64,000 bases of DNA. It comes from CBDEGK01 sp965237855 (GTDB taxonomy: Bacteria; Pseudomonadota; Gammaproteobacteria; Pseudomonadales; Halieaceae). Position 1 is the stretch's first letter. The number at the start of each line of letters is the position of its first letter. Location of the stretch: positions 992,001-1,056,000 of the forward strand of contig CBDEGK010000008.1 in assembly GCA_965237855.1 (NCBI GenBank). Direction: 5' to 3'. Below are positions 1 to 7,837 of the stretch, piece after piece. Position numbers and translations under genes: made by a program. The notes below the pieces were generated by a model. That model saw only the letters and a list, made by a program, of their open reading frames with translations, searched no databases and was not told where the DNA came from.

Positions 1-183
1 GTAGCCGATGGTGGTCATGGCAGTGCCGCCCTCCACCATTTCCTTATGGAAGTTGAATAAGAGCTCGCCGGGAATGCCGTCTGGGGTTTTGCCCTCGTAA
101 GTGGCGGCCTTGATCACGCGATTGCGCAGTTCCAACTGGCCCAGCCGGGCCGGGGAGAAGGCTTTGTGGAGATTGTCGCTCAT
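1..183 (-). CDS. NADH:flavin oxidoreductase (Old Yellow Enzyme family), N-terminal fragment
   Basis: Only the first 61 codons are in the window; the gene runs off the left edge. The reading frame opens at ATG 183-181 and gives an N-terminus with F-S-P-A-R-L-G and L-R-N-R-V-I-K-A-A-T, which is how the FMN-binding TIM barrel of the Old Yellow Enzyme / 2,4-dienoyl-CoA reductase family begins. Such enzymes reduce activated C=C bonds with NAD(P)H through FMN. The substrate cannot be judged from the fragment. It is divergent from the VOC gene at 253, with about 70 bp between the two starts. Confidence 0.75.
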   Translation of the reverse strand, partial: MSDNLHKAFSPARLGQLELRNRVIKAATYEGKTPDGIPGELLFNFHKEMVEGGTAMTTIGY

Positions 184-252
184 GGTGATCTACCTGTGTA
201 ATGCCCAGCTGCATAGTATGCCATTCGCGGGAGAGAAGTTTATACTGACAGG

Positions 253-678
253 ATGAAACTGACACCTTTTCACCTCGCTATCGAGGTACGTGATATCGCC
301 GAAGCGAGAGATTTCTACGGCAGCAAGTTGGGGCTGCCAGAGGGCCGCAGCGCCGAACACTGGGTGGATTTTGACCTGTTCGGCCATCAGCTGGTGACTC
401 ACCTCAACCCGAACCTGGGGCCCAATGGCCAGGTAGCCCATATCGCTAATCCCGTGGACGGCAAGTCAGTGCCGGTGCCCCATTTTGGGGTGGTACTGGA
501 GATGGGGGACTGGCAAGCCCTGGCGGAGCGGGCCCGGGGATTTATTAGTGAGTTCGTGATTGAACCCTATGTGCGCTTTTCCGGCGAGCAGGCCACCATG
601 TTCTTCCTCGATCCCAGCGGCAATGCGCTGGAGCTCAAGGGCTTCAAAGATATTGATGGCCAGTTGTTCGCCAGCTGA
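253..678 (+). CDS. VOC (glyoxalase/dioxygenase superfamily) protein
   Basis: This 141-residue protein has the length of a single VOC module pair. The N-terminus (L-A-I-E-V-R-D, then A-R-D-F-Y) is the usual first beta-alpha unit. His7, His77 and Glu127 (in N-A-L-E-L-K) sit where the family places its metal ligands. Relatives include extradiol dioxygenases, glyoxalase I and fosfomycin-resistance-like enzymes, and the sequence alone does not choose between them. The second half (F-F-L-D-P-S-G-N) matches the typical closing module. It is a single gene, divergent from the flavin oxidoreductase and convergent with the desaturase. Confidence 0.8.
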   Translation: MKLTPFHLAIEVRDIAEARDFYGSKLGLPEGRSAEHWVDFDLFGHQLVTHLNPNLGPNGQVAHIANPVDGKSVPVPHFGVVLEMGDWQALAERARGFISEFVIEPYVRFSGEQATMFFLDPSGNALELKGFKDIDGQLFAS

Positions 679-695
679 TCCCGAAGTATGACCCG

Positions 696-1556
696 CTAAA
701 ACCTGTAGATGGGTGCGCCCCGGGCAATCATGATGTGTTGAATGTCGTGGAACAACTTCCGGTAGTGGTAGAACGGCACCCTGGGAAACAGGTGATGGAT
801 GCTGTGATAGTTCTGAAATCCCCACAACCAGGTGATCAGACCATTGACCGGGGCCGGAAAAATAAAAGTGGAAGTGTCCACATAGCGGCCCACTGATTCA
901 TGCGGCGTATGCACGATATAGGCGAACAGGAACATCAGCAACGCGATACCACCAATTCCACCGATGACGAACAACACCAATCCTTCCAGCCAGTAACCCT
1001 GGGCGAGGAAGGCTACCCGAAGCCCAATCGCCAACGTGATTTCCAGGCAGAAGCGAACGCGTTGAGATGTCGGGTCCTTGTGCCAGCGCTGCGTCAGGTA
1101 GTAGCGGTAATTGCCGGCGACAATTCGCGCGGCGGCACGGACCGCGTGAAAAGGCGATTGCGCCATATCCTTGACGACCATATCCGGGTCGCCATCAGCC
1201 TGGTTGGTATTGCGGTGATGGGCCAGGTGCTCGTGGCGATGAGCCGTTAAAGGAACCATGAGTACGAATCCCGCCAGGTAGCCCATCAATTCGTTGAGCC
1301 AACGCAGGGACGCATTGCTGCCACTGATCGAGCCATGGGCGGCATCGTGCATGACGGTATACATGGCATAGGTGATAAAAACGTAAATTGGCAGTGCCGC
1401 CAGCAGGGACATTGTGCCGTCGACCACCAGTAGCGGGATCGCCAGGTAGCTGAGTACCAGGACGATGCCAAGTATCACTGTCGGCAGGGCGAAAGAGCCG
1501 ATATAGCCGCTAGCTGATTCGCGTGCCTCTTGATCCAATCTGTCTAGCTGTTCCAT
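696..1556 (-). CDS. Membrane fatty acid desaturase family protein
   Basis: The protein carries the three histidine clusters of integral-membrane di-iron desaturases: H-D-A-A-H near residue 70, H-E-H-L-A-H-H near 108-114, and Y-H-S-I-H-H near 250. Hydrophobic segments lie between them. It should insert a double bond into (or hydroxylate) an acyl chain at the inner membrane, using O2 and electrons from a ferredoxin-type donor. The frame stays open to a TTG at 1625, but the ATG at 1556 has a GGGAG ribosome site six bases upstream and is preferred (286 residues). It is divergent from an AraC-type regulator, which may control it. Substrate and double-bond position are not predictable here. Confidence 0.85.
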   Translation of the reverse strand: MEQLDRLDQEARESASGYIGSFALPTVILGIVLVLSYLAIPLLVVDGTMSLLAALPIYVFITYAMYTVMHDAAHGSISGSNASLRWLNELMGYLAGFVLMVPLTAHRHEHLAHHRNTNQADGDPDMVVKDMAQSPFHAVRAAARIVAGNYRYYLTQRWHKDPTSQRVRFCLEITLAIGLRVAFLAQGYWLEGLVLFVIGGIGGIALLMFLFAYIVHTPHESVGRYVDTSTFIFPAPVNGLITWLWGFQNYHSIHHLFPRVPFYHYRKLFHDIQHIMIARGAPIYRF

Positions 1557-1642
1557 CTGCTGCTCCCGGTCGCGGTTGAACGCGGTCGTGGTTAAAGATG
1601 GCGGATTTTGATGGAAAGAGGACAAGCTACGTGAGGGGAGTA

Positions 1643-1670
1643 TTCGCCATTGTTATGTCATTTATCGCCA
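1643..1670. promoter_or_regulatory. Direct repeat TCGCCA with 21-bp periodicity, candidate AraC-type operator
   Basis: TCGCCAT at 1644 and TCGCCAA at 1665 are direct repeats exactly 21 bp apart, two helical turns, in the gap between the divergent desaturase and AraC-type genes. AraC-family regulators commonly bind direct half-sites at this spacing. The assignment is inferred from position and spacing only. Confidence 0.35.
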
Positions 1671-1692
1671 ATATAGTAGAAAATTGCTAAAT

Positions 1693-2694
1693 ATGTATGA
1701 AGTCAACGCCATCTACGCGAGGGTTGTACTGCGCCATTGCCAGCGCCTTGGTGTGCCGCTCGCTGAGCTATTTGAGGGCACTGAGCTTGATACAGGGTTT
1801 GTTCAGGTCGCCAGCAGTATCGAACTCTGGAGCTTCGTTCACTTCCTGGAGAACGCCCAGCGTTTAACCGGTGATGCCAGCCTGGGCTTGCTGATTGGAA
1901 GTTCTAACACGGTCTCCGCGCTTGGCTACATGGGCCTGGCCATTAGCGCCGCCCCAACTATTCGAGAGGGTGTGCAGGCGCTGGAACACTACTCTCGATT
2001 GCAGGCGTCATACATCCAGGTGGACCTGGCCTCAAATTTACAGACCATGTCTATCAGGATTCACTTCCTTGTTGACGTCGGGGATATTGAAAGGCTCCAC
2101 ACAGAAGCCTCTGTCATGCTGCTACAAGACTACGTCGAAATGGTAACTGGCGAGCAGCTGACCGACGCTCATTATCGGATGGGCTTTCCGCTGCCAGAAT
2201 ACGCGCATCGTTATCCTGACTTTATCCATTCTGAGATGAGCTTTGGTTGGTCGGAAACAACCATAGAGCTACCGCTACATTGGTTGGATCGACGTTCACC
2301 CTACTTCAGTGCTGAACTGTGGCAGCAAGCACAGTTCGAATTGGCGCAGCAGCTCAGGGTGCTGGGTAAGGGAGAGCAGGAAACGTTTACGCGACATGTG
2401 AGAGCTTTGCTGCTCTCGTATGAACCGCCACTTCCCAACTTGAAGCGGGTAGCCAGCAGGTTGCACATATCGGACCGGACTCTGAATCGCCGATTACAGC
2501 GGGAGGGGATTGGCTTTCGCGAGCTACGAGCTGGTATTCAACACGAATGGGCTTGCCGCTACCTCGTTGAGACGGACTTCAGCATCGATGCCATTGCCAG
2601 TATCCTGGGTTACCAGGAGCCCGCGAATTTCAGGCGGGCATTCAAAGCTCGAGAAGCTTGTGCTCCGCTTCGCTATCGGCAGCTTCATGCCTGA
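1693..2694 (+). CDS. AraC family transcriptional regulator (arabinose-binding-domain type)
   Basis: The protein is about 333 residues, the usual size for the OruR/ArgR-like branch of the AraC family. It has an N-terminal ligand-sensing domain of about 190 residues and a C-terminal double helix-turn-helix (from about residue 250: V-A-S-R-L-H-I-S-D-R-T-L-N-R-R-L, then I-A-S-I-L-G-Y-Q-E-P-A-N-F-R-R-A-F). ATG 1693 is preferred; an in-frame TTG lies three codons upstream and neither has a clear ribosome site. Its divergent position suggests control of the desaturase. Its last 10 bp overlap the end of the convergent phosphotransferase gene. Confidence 0.88.
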   Translation: MYEVNAIYARVVLRHCQRLGVPLAELFEGTELDTGFVQVASSIELWSFVHFLENAQRLTGDASLGLLIGSSNTVSALGYMGLAISAAPTIREGVQALEHYSRLQASYIQVDLASNLQTMSIRIHFLVDVGDIERLHTEASVMLLQDYVEMVTGEQLTDAHYRMGFPLPEYAHRYPDFIHSEMSFGWSETTIELPLHWLDRRSPYFSAELWQQAQFELAQQLRVLGKGEQETFTRHVRALLLSYEPPLPNLKRVASRLHISDRTLNRRLQREGIGFRELRAGIQHEWACRYLVETDFSIDAIASILGYQEPANFRRAFKAREACAPLRYRQLHA

Positions 2695-3884
2695 ACAATG
2701 GTTTGTTCCAGCCAACCGCGAAAATTCACCCGCTCACAGGCGGCCACCGCGCGGCGGGTAATCTCATCCATCACCGCATCTTTTTCGGTCAGGGGGCCGA
2801 GGCCGAGAGAAACCACAATGGTCATCAGGGTCTGGAAACTGTAGGCACGATATTGCTCCCAGGCTTCTTCGAAGGGCAGGTCCATGCCATTCTCAGCGAG
2901 TTGCTCGGTGTAGTAACGCACCAGCGCCTGTTCGTTGGCGGCCAGTACTTCTGTTGGCAGGGAATCGATGAGGAAATACTGCACGTCGCGAATGCCTTTG
3001 CCCCACTGAGCTGCCTGGAAGTCGATCATGCCCATTGTGTCGCCATCGACAAAGAAATTGCCCAGGTGACTGTCGCCGTGAATGAGGGTGAGGGGGTTGC
3101 GGTACCACCATTCCAGCAACTCATCCCAATGCGCCATGGCCAGCCGGTAGGTATCAGCAGCGGATTCGGGAAAGCTATCGGGGACTTTCTTGCGACAGGG
3201 GCTCACGGACGCCTTGTTAATGAAGCGTGAGATCTCCGTCATTACCGGCGACATAAACGGGTGGGTGGCGAAGGGCAGGCGACGCTCCTGCTCCTCGTGT
3301 GGCCTGTCATTGTAGAAGGCGTGAAATTTGGCGAAGGCGGCCAGGCAGCCACGGGCTTTTTCCAGAGATGCTCCAGCCATCATATCCGGGTTGGTATGCA
3401 GTTCGACGCTGTTGTCCGCGTGCAGGTTTTCTTCCAGCAATACGAAGCGGCTGCGATGGGTGGCCACTGCATAGACTTTGGGTAGGCGTATCGGGAAATC
3501 GTCGCTGAAGTTACGGAAAAAATTGCATTCCAGCTCCCATACTCGAATAAGGTTACAAAACCAGCGGGTGGCCAATTCCGGGCAGGGTAGCTTCAGGAAC
3601 AGGGTATTGGGCATATCGCTGCCTGCCTCCCACTCCACTTCTATGATGAAGTTATTGCAGTTGCTGCTCACCGACTGGATATCGGTGGGTTTTACGCTGC
3701 GCACGCGTGCAGCCATGGCGGCGTCGCTACAGCCGTGCTCGGCCAACAGTGTGTTGAGGAAATCCGGCGTAATCACCTTGTCCGGCGCCATCGGCAAGGT
3801 GGAACTGTGCCACTCCAGGCAGGCATCGGTGGCAATGCGGCCGGTACTGGCCAGGGTTGATATCAGGGCTTTAATCTTCGACAT
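2685..3884 (-). CDS. Aminoglycoside/choline-kinase-like phosphotransferase (APH/EcKL fold)
   Basis: This 399-residue kinase-fold protein has the catalytic loop L-I-H-G-D-S-H-L-G-N-F and the metal-binding M-I-D-F-Q-A, the APH/choline-kinase signatures. It is about the length of the CHK/ecdysteroid-kinase-like branch often found next to acyl-CoA and steroid catabolic genes. It probably phosphorylates a small hydroxylated compound with ATP; antibiotic resistance is not implied. It is transcribed away from the FAD-oxidoreductase gene, and a long inverted repeat lies between the two starts. Confidence 0.82.
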   Translation of the reverse strand: MSKIKALISTLASTGRIATDACLEWHSSTLPMAPDKVITPDFLNTLLAEHGCSDAAMAARVRSVKPTDIQSVSSNCNNFIIEVEWEAGSDMPNTLFLKLPCPELATRWFCNLIRVWELECNFFRNFSDDFPIRLPKVYAVATHRSRFVLLEENLHADNSVELHTNPDMMAGASLEKARGCLAAFAKFHAFYNDRPHEEQERRLPFATHPFMSPVMTEISRFINKASVSPCRKKVPDSFPESAADTYRLAMAHWDELLEWWYRNPLTLIHGDSHLGNFFVDGDTMGMIDFQAAQWGKGIRDVQYFLIDSLPTEVLAANEQALVRYYTEQLAENGMDLPFEEAWEQYRAYSFQTLMTIVVSLGLGPLTEKDAVMDEITRRAVAACERVNFRGWLEQTIVQA

Positions 3885-3937
3885 GGTTTAATCTTAACGA
3901 CTGTGGAAGCGCATCATAGCGTTTGAAGTACTTGTTA

Positions 3938-3973
3938 ATCTATCGGACAAAATGCAAAATATGTCCGATAGAT
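3938..3973. promoter_or_regulatory. 12-bp perfect inverted repeat, candidate operator between divergent genes
   Basis: ATCTATCGGACA (3938-3949) and TGTCCGATAGAT (3962-3973) are perfect reverse complements separated by 12 A/T-rich bases. The element sits midway in the 117-bp gap between the phosphotransferase and FAD-oxidoreductase starts, a normal place for a TetR-type repressor site. A TetR gene lies just downstream of the oxidoreductase and is an obvious candidate, but the pairing is inferred. Confidence 0.55.
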
Positions 3974-4001
3974 AAACAAAAGTTAAACCGGGAGCGGCTA
4001 A

Positions 4002-5663
4002 ATGACAGATGACGCGAGTGAGAGCTCTGGTTCCAACTATGACGTGATCATTATTGGGGCGGGCCACAATGGCCTCGCCTCGGCGAAGGTACTGGCTGAC
4101 AAAGGCGCCAAGGTGCTGTTGTTGGAGAAGAACAACTACGTGGGCGGCATGGCCGGCAGCCGCGAGATTTTCAAAGACTGTCGCAACGAAGTCGGTGCCA
4201 GCTGCCTGTTTCCGATCGCCGATGAGATTCTCGACTATTTTCAATTCGAGGAAAATGGCGCCGAGTTTATCGAGCTGCCGGTGATGGCCATCAACCTGGT
4301 AGGCAGTGGCAGCCAGCCACTGATGTTTTACAAGAAGCAAAGTCGACAGCTCTGGCATTTGTTGCGCTATCACGGGCTGGGAGCCCTGCTCGGTTTTATC
4401 AAGCTGGCAAAATTCATCAGCTACCCCGCCAGTGTGATGGATCGCTTTACGCCCGGGCGAGCACCGAAGACGCTTGAGCAATTGTTGGCGGAAGCGCCCA
4501 ACGACACCGCCCGCGAACAGTTGCGGTTGACCTATGAAGGTTCTGCCATGGAGCTGATTGACAAGTTTTTCCCCGATAAGAAAAAACATCACACCTTCCG
4601 TTCATTGCTGGCATTCGCCGCCATCCAGTCGACCTATAAAGGGCCTTATACCCCCGGTTCGGCCTTGTGCCTGGTGTATACCTTTGCCCAGAGTGGTGAG
4701 GGCGGCCTGATGCGTCGGGTTAAAGGCGGCATTGGCACACTCAGCGAAACCCTGGCCAAAACTTTCCAGGCTGCGGGCGGGGAATTGCGCATGAAAGCCA
4801 GTGTCGATCACGTGCTGATGGAAGAGGGGCGCGCCACTGGCGTGGTCATGAAGGGCGGCGAAGAAATTCGAGCGCGTGTCATTTTGTCGAACCTGGACAA
4901 GCCGGCGACCTTCGAGAGGTTGGTTGGTGCGCAATACCTCGATGATGGCCTGAAAAAGAATATAGATGAATCGGAACACCGGGGTGCCTGGGTGCATATG
5001 TTGTTTCGGCTGGACGGCCTGCCCAGTTACGGCGGTGAGTGGAGTTGGTTGAATAAGGATGTGCACAACCGCTTCGGTGGTGCCATGGTCAGCAGCCCGG
5101 AAGTGTTGCAACAGAGTTTTGAAACCTGTGATGCCGGTGAATTGCCTGTCTCCATGCCAGTGGCCTTCCAGATTCCCAGTGTTGAAGACCCGTCGCTGGC
5201 TCCCGCCGGTCAGCATATCGCCAGTGCCTATGGTTTTTGCTTCCCCTGCAAAGCGCCTAAAGAAAACCGCGGCAGGTTGCGTGACCAGATGGCAGAGCAG
5301 GTGATCGATCTGATCTGCTCCTATATGCCTGACTTCCGCGAACGCATTATTGAAAAAGCGGTATTCTCCTCGGACCATTTCGCCAGTATGCACGGCGCCA
5401 CCGAGGGCGACTTTACCCACGGTCTGATTCACCCGGAGAACATGCTGGGTGAGCGGGCGCTGGTGGATGGCTCCGCCCATGCCACACCGATACCCGGCTT
5501 GTACCTGTGCGGCTCGGCCTGTCACCCGGGACCGGGCGTCACCTTCCTGCCAGGTTACAACTGCGGTTTCGAGGTTTACGCCCGAGAGCTGGAAAACACG
5601 GCTAAGGCTGGTCTTGGGACTGGGCCTTCAGAATTACCGGAATCAACAGCGCACGCAGCGTAG
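4002..5663 (+). CDS. NAD(P)/FAD-dependent oxidoreductase, phytoene-desaturase-like (PYROXD2-type)
   Basis: The dinucleotide-binding motif I-I-G-A-G-H-N-G-L (Gly19, Gly21, Gly24) and the following L-L-L-E-K-N-N-Y-V-G-G-M show an FAD-binding Rossmann fold of the CrtI/PYROXD2 superfamily. The C-terminal G-L-Y-L-C-G-S-A and P-G-P-G-V motifs are the family's second FAD contact. At 553 residues it is full length. No other carotenoid gene is nearby, so phytoene is not assumed as substrate; a lipid-like dehydrogenation is more plausible. ATG 4002 follows a GGGAGCGG ribosome site. The last 62 bp overlap the convergent TetR gene. Confidence 0.85.
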   Translation: MTDDASESSGSNYDVIIIGAGHNGLASAKVLADKGAKVLLLEKNNYVGGMAGSREIFKDCRNEVGASCLFPIADEILDYFQFEENGAEFIELPVMAINLVGSGSQPLMFYKKQSRQLWHLLRYHGLGALLGFIKLAKFISYPASVMDRFTPGRAPKTLEQLLAEAPNDTAREQLRLTYEGSAMELIDKFFPDKKKHHTFRSLLAFAAIQSTYKGPYTPGSALCLVYTFAQSGEGGLMRRVKGGIGTLSETLAKTFQAAGGELRMKASVDHVLMEEGRATGVVMKGGEEIRARVILSNLDKPATFERLVGAQYLDDGLKKNIDESEHRGAWVHMLFRLDGLPSYGGEWSWLNKDVHNRFGGAMVSSPEVLQQSFETCDAGELPVSMPVAFQIPSVEDPSLAPAGQHIASAYGFCFPCKAPKENRGRLRDQMAEQVIDLICSYMPDFRERIIEKAVFSSDHFASMHGATEGDFTHGLIHPENMLGERALVDGSAHATPIPGLYLCGSACHPGPGVTFLPGYNCGFEVYARELENTAKAGLGTGPSELPESTAHAA

Positions 5664-6204
5664 CTCGTAGTTGTTTGCGATTGCGCACGAAGTTTGAGGG
5701 TAGAGTGAGGAAGGAAATCAGCACCCGGTAGACCCATTCAATCAGGATTTCCGGGGATGTGGTGTCCTGCAGTAAGCCGTGCTCTACCGCGGGCGTGATG
5801 ACGTCTTGCATAAAATCTTCGCCGAGACCGACAATCGCAGCTGAGTTCCATACCGTGCGGCGCACACGACTGGCCTCGTCGGCTCCGAATACCGCGTTCA
5901 GCAGTGGTCGCCTGGGAATTTCCTCTATGGCGATGATCAGGCCCTCCACCAGGTGGTCTGCTGGATCGGGGTAGCGCCTCAGCTTTCGATTCATGGCGCT
6001 AGCCATATCCAGCATATCCCGTTTGATAACAGCGATCAGTACATCGTCGCGGGTGGGGAAATAGCGATACAAAGTAGAGCGCGCCACACCGGCTGCCTGT
6101 GCAACCTCCTTCATGCCGGTCTTCTCCATGCCATGTTGAATGAAACAACTGGCCGCCGCATTGAGAATGGCAGATTCCTGGGTAAGTGGTGTTTTTCCGG
6201 GCAT
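5602..6204 (-). CDS. TetR family transcriptional regulator
   Basis: This 200-residue protein has the N-terminal TetR helix-turn-helix: A-A-S-C-F-I-Q-H-G near residue 15, then V-A-Q-A-A-G-V-A-R-S-T-L-Y-R-Y-F-P-T-R-D. A helical ligand-binding domain follows. The frame stays open well upstream, but ATG 6204 gives the normal TetR length; the longer reading is low-complexity antisense of the Nudix gene. Likely targets are the divergent Nudix gene and possibly the inverted repeat ahead of the FAD oxidoreductase. The 3' end overlaps the oxidoreductase gene by 62 bp tail-to-tail. Confidence 0.87.
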   Translation of the reverse strand: MPGKTPLTQESAILNAAASCFIQHGMEKTGMKEVAQAAGVARSTLYRYFPTRDDVLIAVIKRDMLDMASAMNRKLRRYPDPADHLVEGLIIAIEEIPRRPLLNAVFGADEASRVRRTVWNSAAIVGLGEDFMQDVITPAVEHGLLQDTTSPEILIEWVYRVLISFLTLPSNFVRNRKQLRATLRALLIPVILKAQSQDQP

Positions 6205-6241
6205 GCTGGCATTGTACACGTCAGCCAATTGGGAGCAGTAC

Positions 6242-6973
6242 ATGTCTGATGACAAAATCGACGCATTCTCCAAACGCCTCTCCACCCTGTCTGGGAAGGG
6301 AGAGACCCAGACTATTTTTGCTGCGACGGTGCTGTTGTTGAGAGATGGTGAAACCGGGATGGAAACCCTGATGTTGCGCAAGAATTCCAAGATCGCCTTT
6401 GGCGGTATGTGGGTGTTTCCCGGTGGTCGTATCGACGATGATGATGGCAACGCGTCTGACCCCATGGAGGAGCGAGCGCGAATTGCCGCCGCGCGCGAAG
6501 CCATGGAGGAAGTGGAGCTGAAGGTTGCCGCCGAAGACATGGCCTGGTTTTCTCACTGGACGCCCCCCGAGTTGGGCAATCGCCGTTTTATTACCTGGTT
6601 CTTTGCCGCTCGTGCGCCAGAGGGGGTGGTGACTATCGACGATGGTGAAATCAAGGAGAGCCAGTGGCTGTCACCGACAGAGGCGCTGGCCAAACACCGC
6701 TCCGGTGATATAGAAATCGTGCCCCCCACCTATGTGACGCTGCACTACCTGTCAGCTTACAGCTCTGTCGACGAAGCGCTAACAGCGCTGGAAGCTGTTG
6801 AGCCCCGCCACTACGCCACTCGCATTGGCGCCAGTGGCGATGACCTGGTGGCTATGTGGAAAGGGGATGCCGGCTATGAGACCGGCGAGGCGGATACTGA
6901 AGGCGCACGTCACAGGTTGCGCATGAAAGACGGTGGTTGGATCCTTGAAGACAGCGGTGCCATCTCCAGCTAG
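6242..6973 (+). CDS. Nudix hydrolase (NUDT19-like, with an extended Nudix box)
   Basis: The Nudix signature is present as G-G-R-I-D-D-D-D-G near residue 60 and R-E-A-M-E-E-V-E near 85. The extra residues between the glycine and the R-E-x-x-E-E part are a feature of NUDT19/RP2-type enzymes, which cleave CoA derivatives or related nucleoside diphosphates. The exact substrate is not decided. ATG 6242 follows a GGGAG ribosome site; the open frame begins earlier, inside the divergent TetR gene. Length is 243 residues. The 37-bp gap to TetR holds the palindrome CCAATTGG. Confidence 0.82.
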   Translation: MSDDKIDAFSKRLSTLSGKGETQTIFAATVLLLRDGETGMETLMLRKNSKIAFGGMWVFPGGRIDDDDGNASDPMEERARIAAAREAMEEVELKVAAEDMAWFSHWTPPELGNRRFITWFFAARAPEGVVTIDDGEIKESQWLSPTEALAKHRSGDIEIVPPTYVTLHYLSAYSSVDEALTALEAVEPRHYATRIGASGDDLVAMWKGDAGYETGEADTEGARHRLRMKDGGWILEDSGAISS

Positions 6974-6982
6974 ATGACCGTA

Positions 6983-7834
6983 CTAAAGTGTCGCCAGGGC
7001 AATGACAGAAAGACCTGCAAGCCCGCCAATCACGAAAAAGCCATTGCCGGTCTGGATCAGGAAGCCTTTGAAAACCGCCACCCCTAACGAGTCTCCATAG
7101 GTGCGTTTGAGCGCCAGTGGCATGTAGATAAAGACAATGGGCAGCATGATTTTTTCAAGGTCCCATCCCGCCAGTTCATCCAGCAGGGTGCCGACTATCG
7201 CGACAGTAAACATAAAGCAGTTGAGGTGCAGGGCGAAGACCAGGTGTTGCAAGTAGTGATGGGGTTTGCCCAGGTAACACAGCTGTATTAGCAGCGCCAG
7301 CAGGGGTACCAGGATGAATACCAGCTGCGGCAGGTATTCGAAGAGTCTCTGCCCGAAGTCCGCGGAGTTCTCTTCCGCCCGGCGCGCATTACTCTCCAGG
7401 CGTTGCTCGAACTGCCGCAGCCATTCAGGGCTGTCCGGGGTGGCAATATCGAAGTCGTAGTCTTTCGCTTCTTGTTGTGTGGATGTAGATACACCTGGCG
7501 CGTCCTTGCCAGAGTCCACAGTGATTTCCAGGCCACTGGTGAGGGAGAGGAGCAGGAACATGACGAAGCTCACCACCAGGTACAGCCGGAACGGGGGGAT
7601 ATAGGCGGCCTTGCGGCCAGCGTTAAACTCCGCACTGAGGAAACCCGGTTTAAAGAGTAGCGCGGTCAGGGTTCGCCAGACTCGGGAATCGAGGCTGCCG
7701 AGATCTTCCAACAGCTCGCCGGCGACGTCGTGTAAGTGCACATCCGGGCGGCCCTCGCGCTGCCCACAGTTGCTGCAGTACTCCCCGCGCATCTCGGTGC
7801 CGCAATTGCGGCATGTTTCGCCGGCATCGCTCAC
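6983..7834 (-). CDS. DUF3667-type membrane protein with N-terminal zinc ribbon
   Basis: The first 25 residues hold two C-x2-C pairs (C-R-N-C-G and C-S-N-C-G) forming a small zinc ribbon. A soluble linker with K-A-A-Y-I-P-P-F-R-L-Y-L and several hydrophobic segments (about residues 85-105, 170-190, 200-220, 225-245, 260-280) follow. This is the DUF3667 arrangement; function is unknown. The start is GTG 7834, three bases after the stop of the upstream SDR gene, so the two are almost certainly co-transcribed. Confidence 0.75.
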   Translation of the reverse strand: MSDAGETCRNCGTEMRGEYCSNCGQREGRPDVHLHDVAGELLEDLGSLDSRVWRTLTALLFKPGFLSAEFNAGRKAAYIPPFRLYLVVSFVMFLLLSLTSGLEITVDSGKDAPGVSTSTQQEAKDYDFDIATPDSPEWLRQFEQRLESNARRAEENSADFGQRLFEYLPQLVFILVPLLALLIQLCYLGKPHHYLQHLVFALHLNCFMFTVAIVGTLLDELAGWDLEKIMLPIVFIYMPLALKRTYGDSLGVAVFKGFLIQTGNGFFVIGGLAGLSVIALATL

Positions 7835-7837
7835 GCG

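Noticed and set aside
2685..3884. Aminoglycoside resistance gene
   Set aside because: Length and context fit CHK/EcKL-type kinases; the APH fold alone does not imply resistance.
4602..5525. 307-residue ORF opposite the FAD oxidoreductase
   Set aside because: Antisense shadow; no recognisable motif.
6205..6540. N-terminal extension of the TetR frame
   Set aside because: Ser-rich antisense of the Nudix gene; TetR proteins start shortly before the helix-turn-helix, at 6204.
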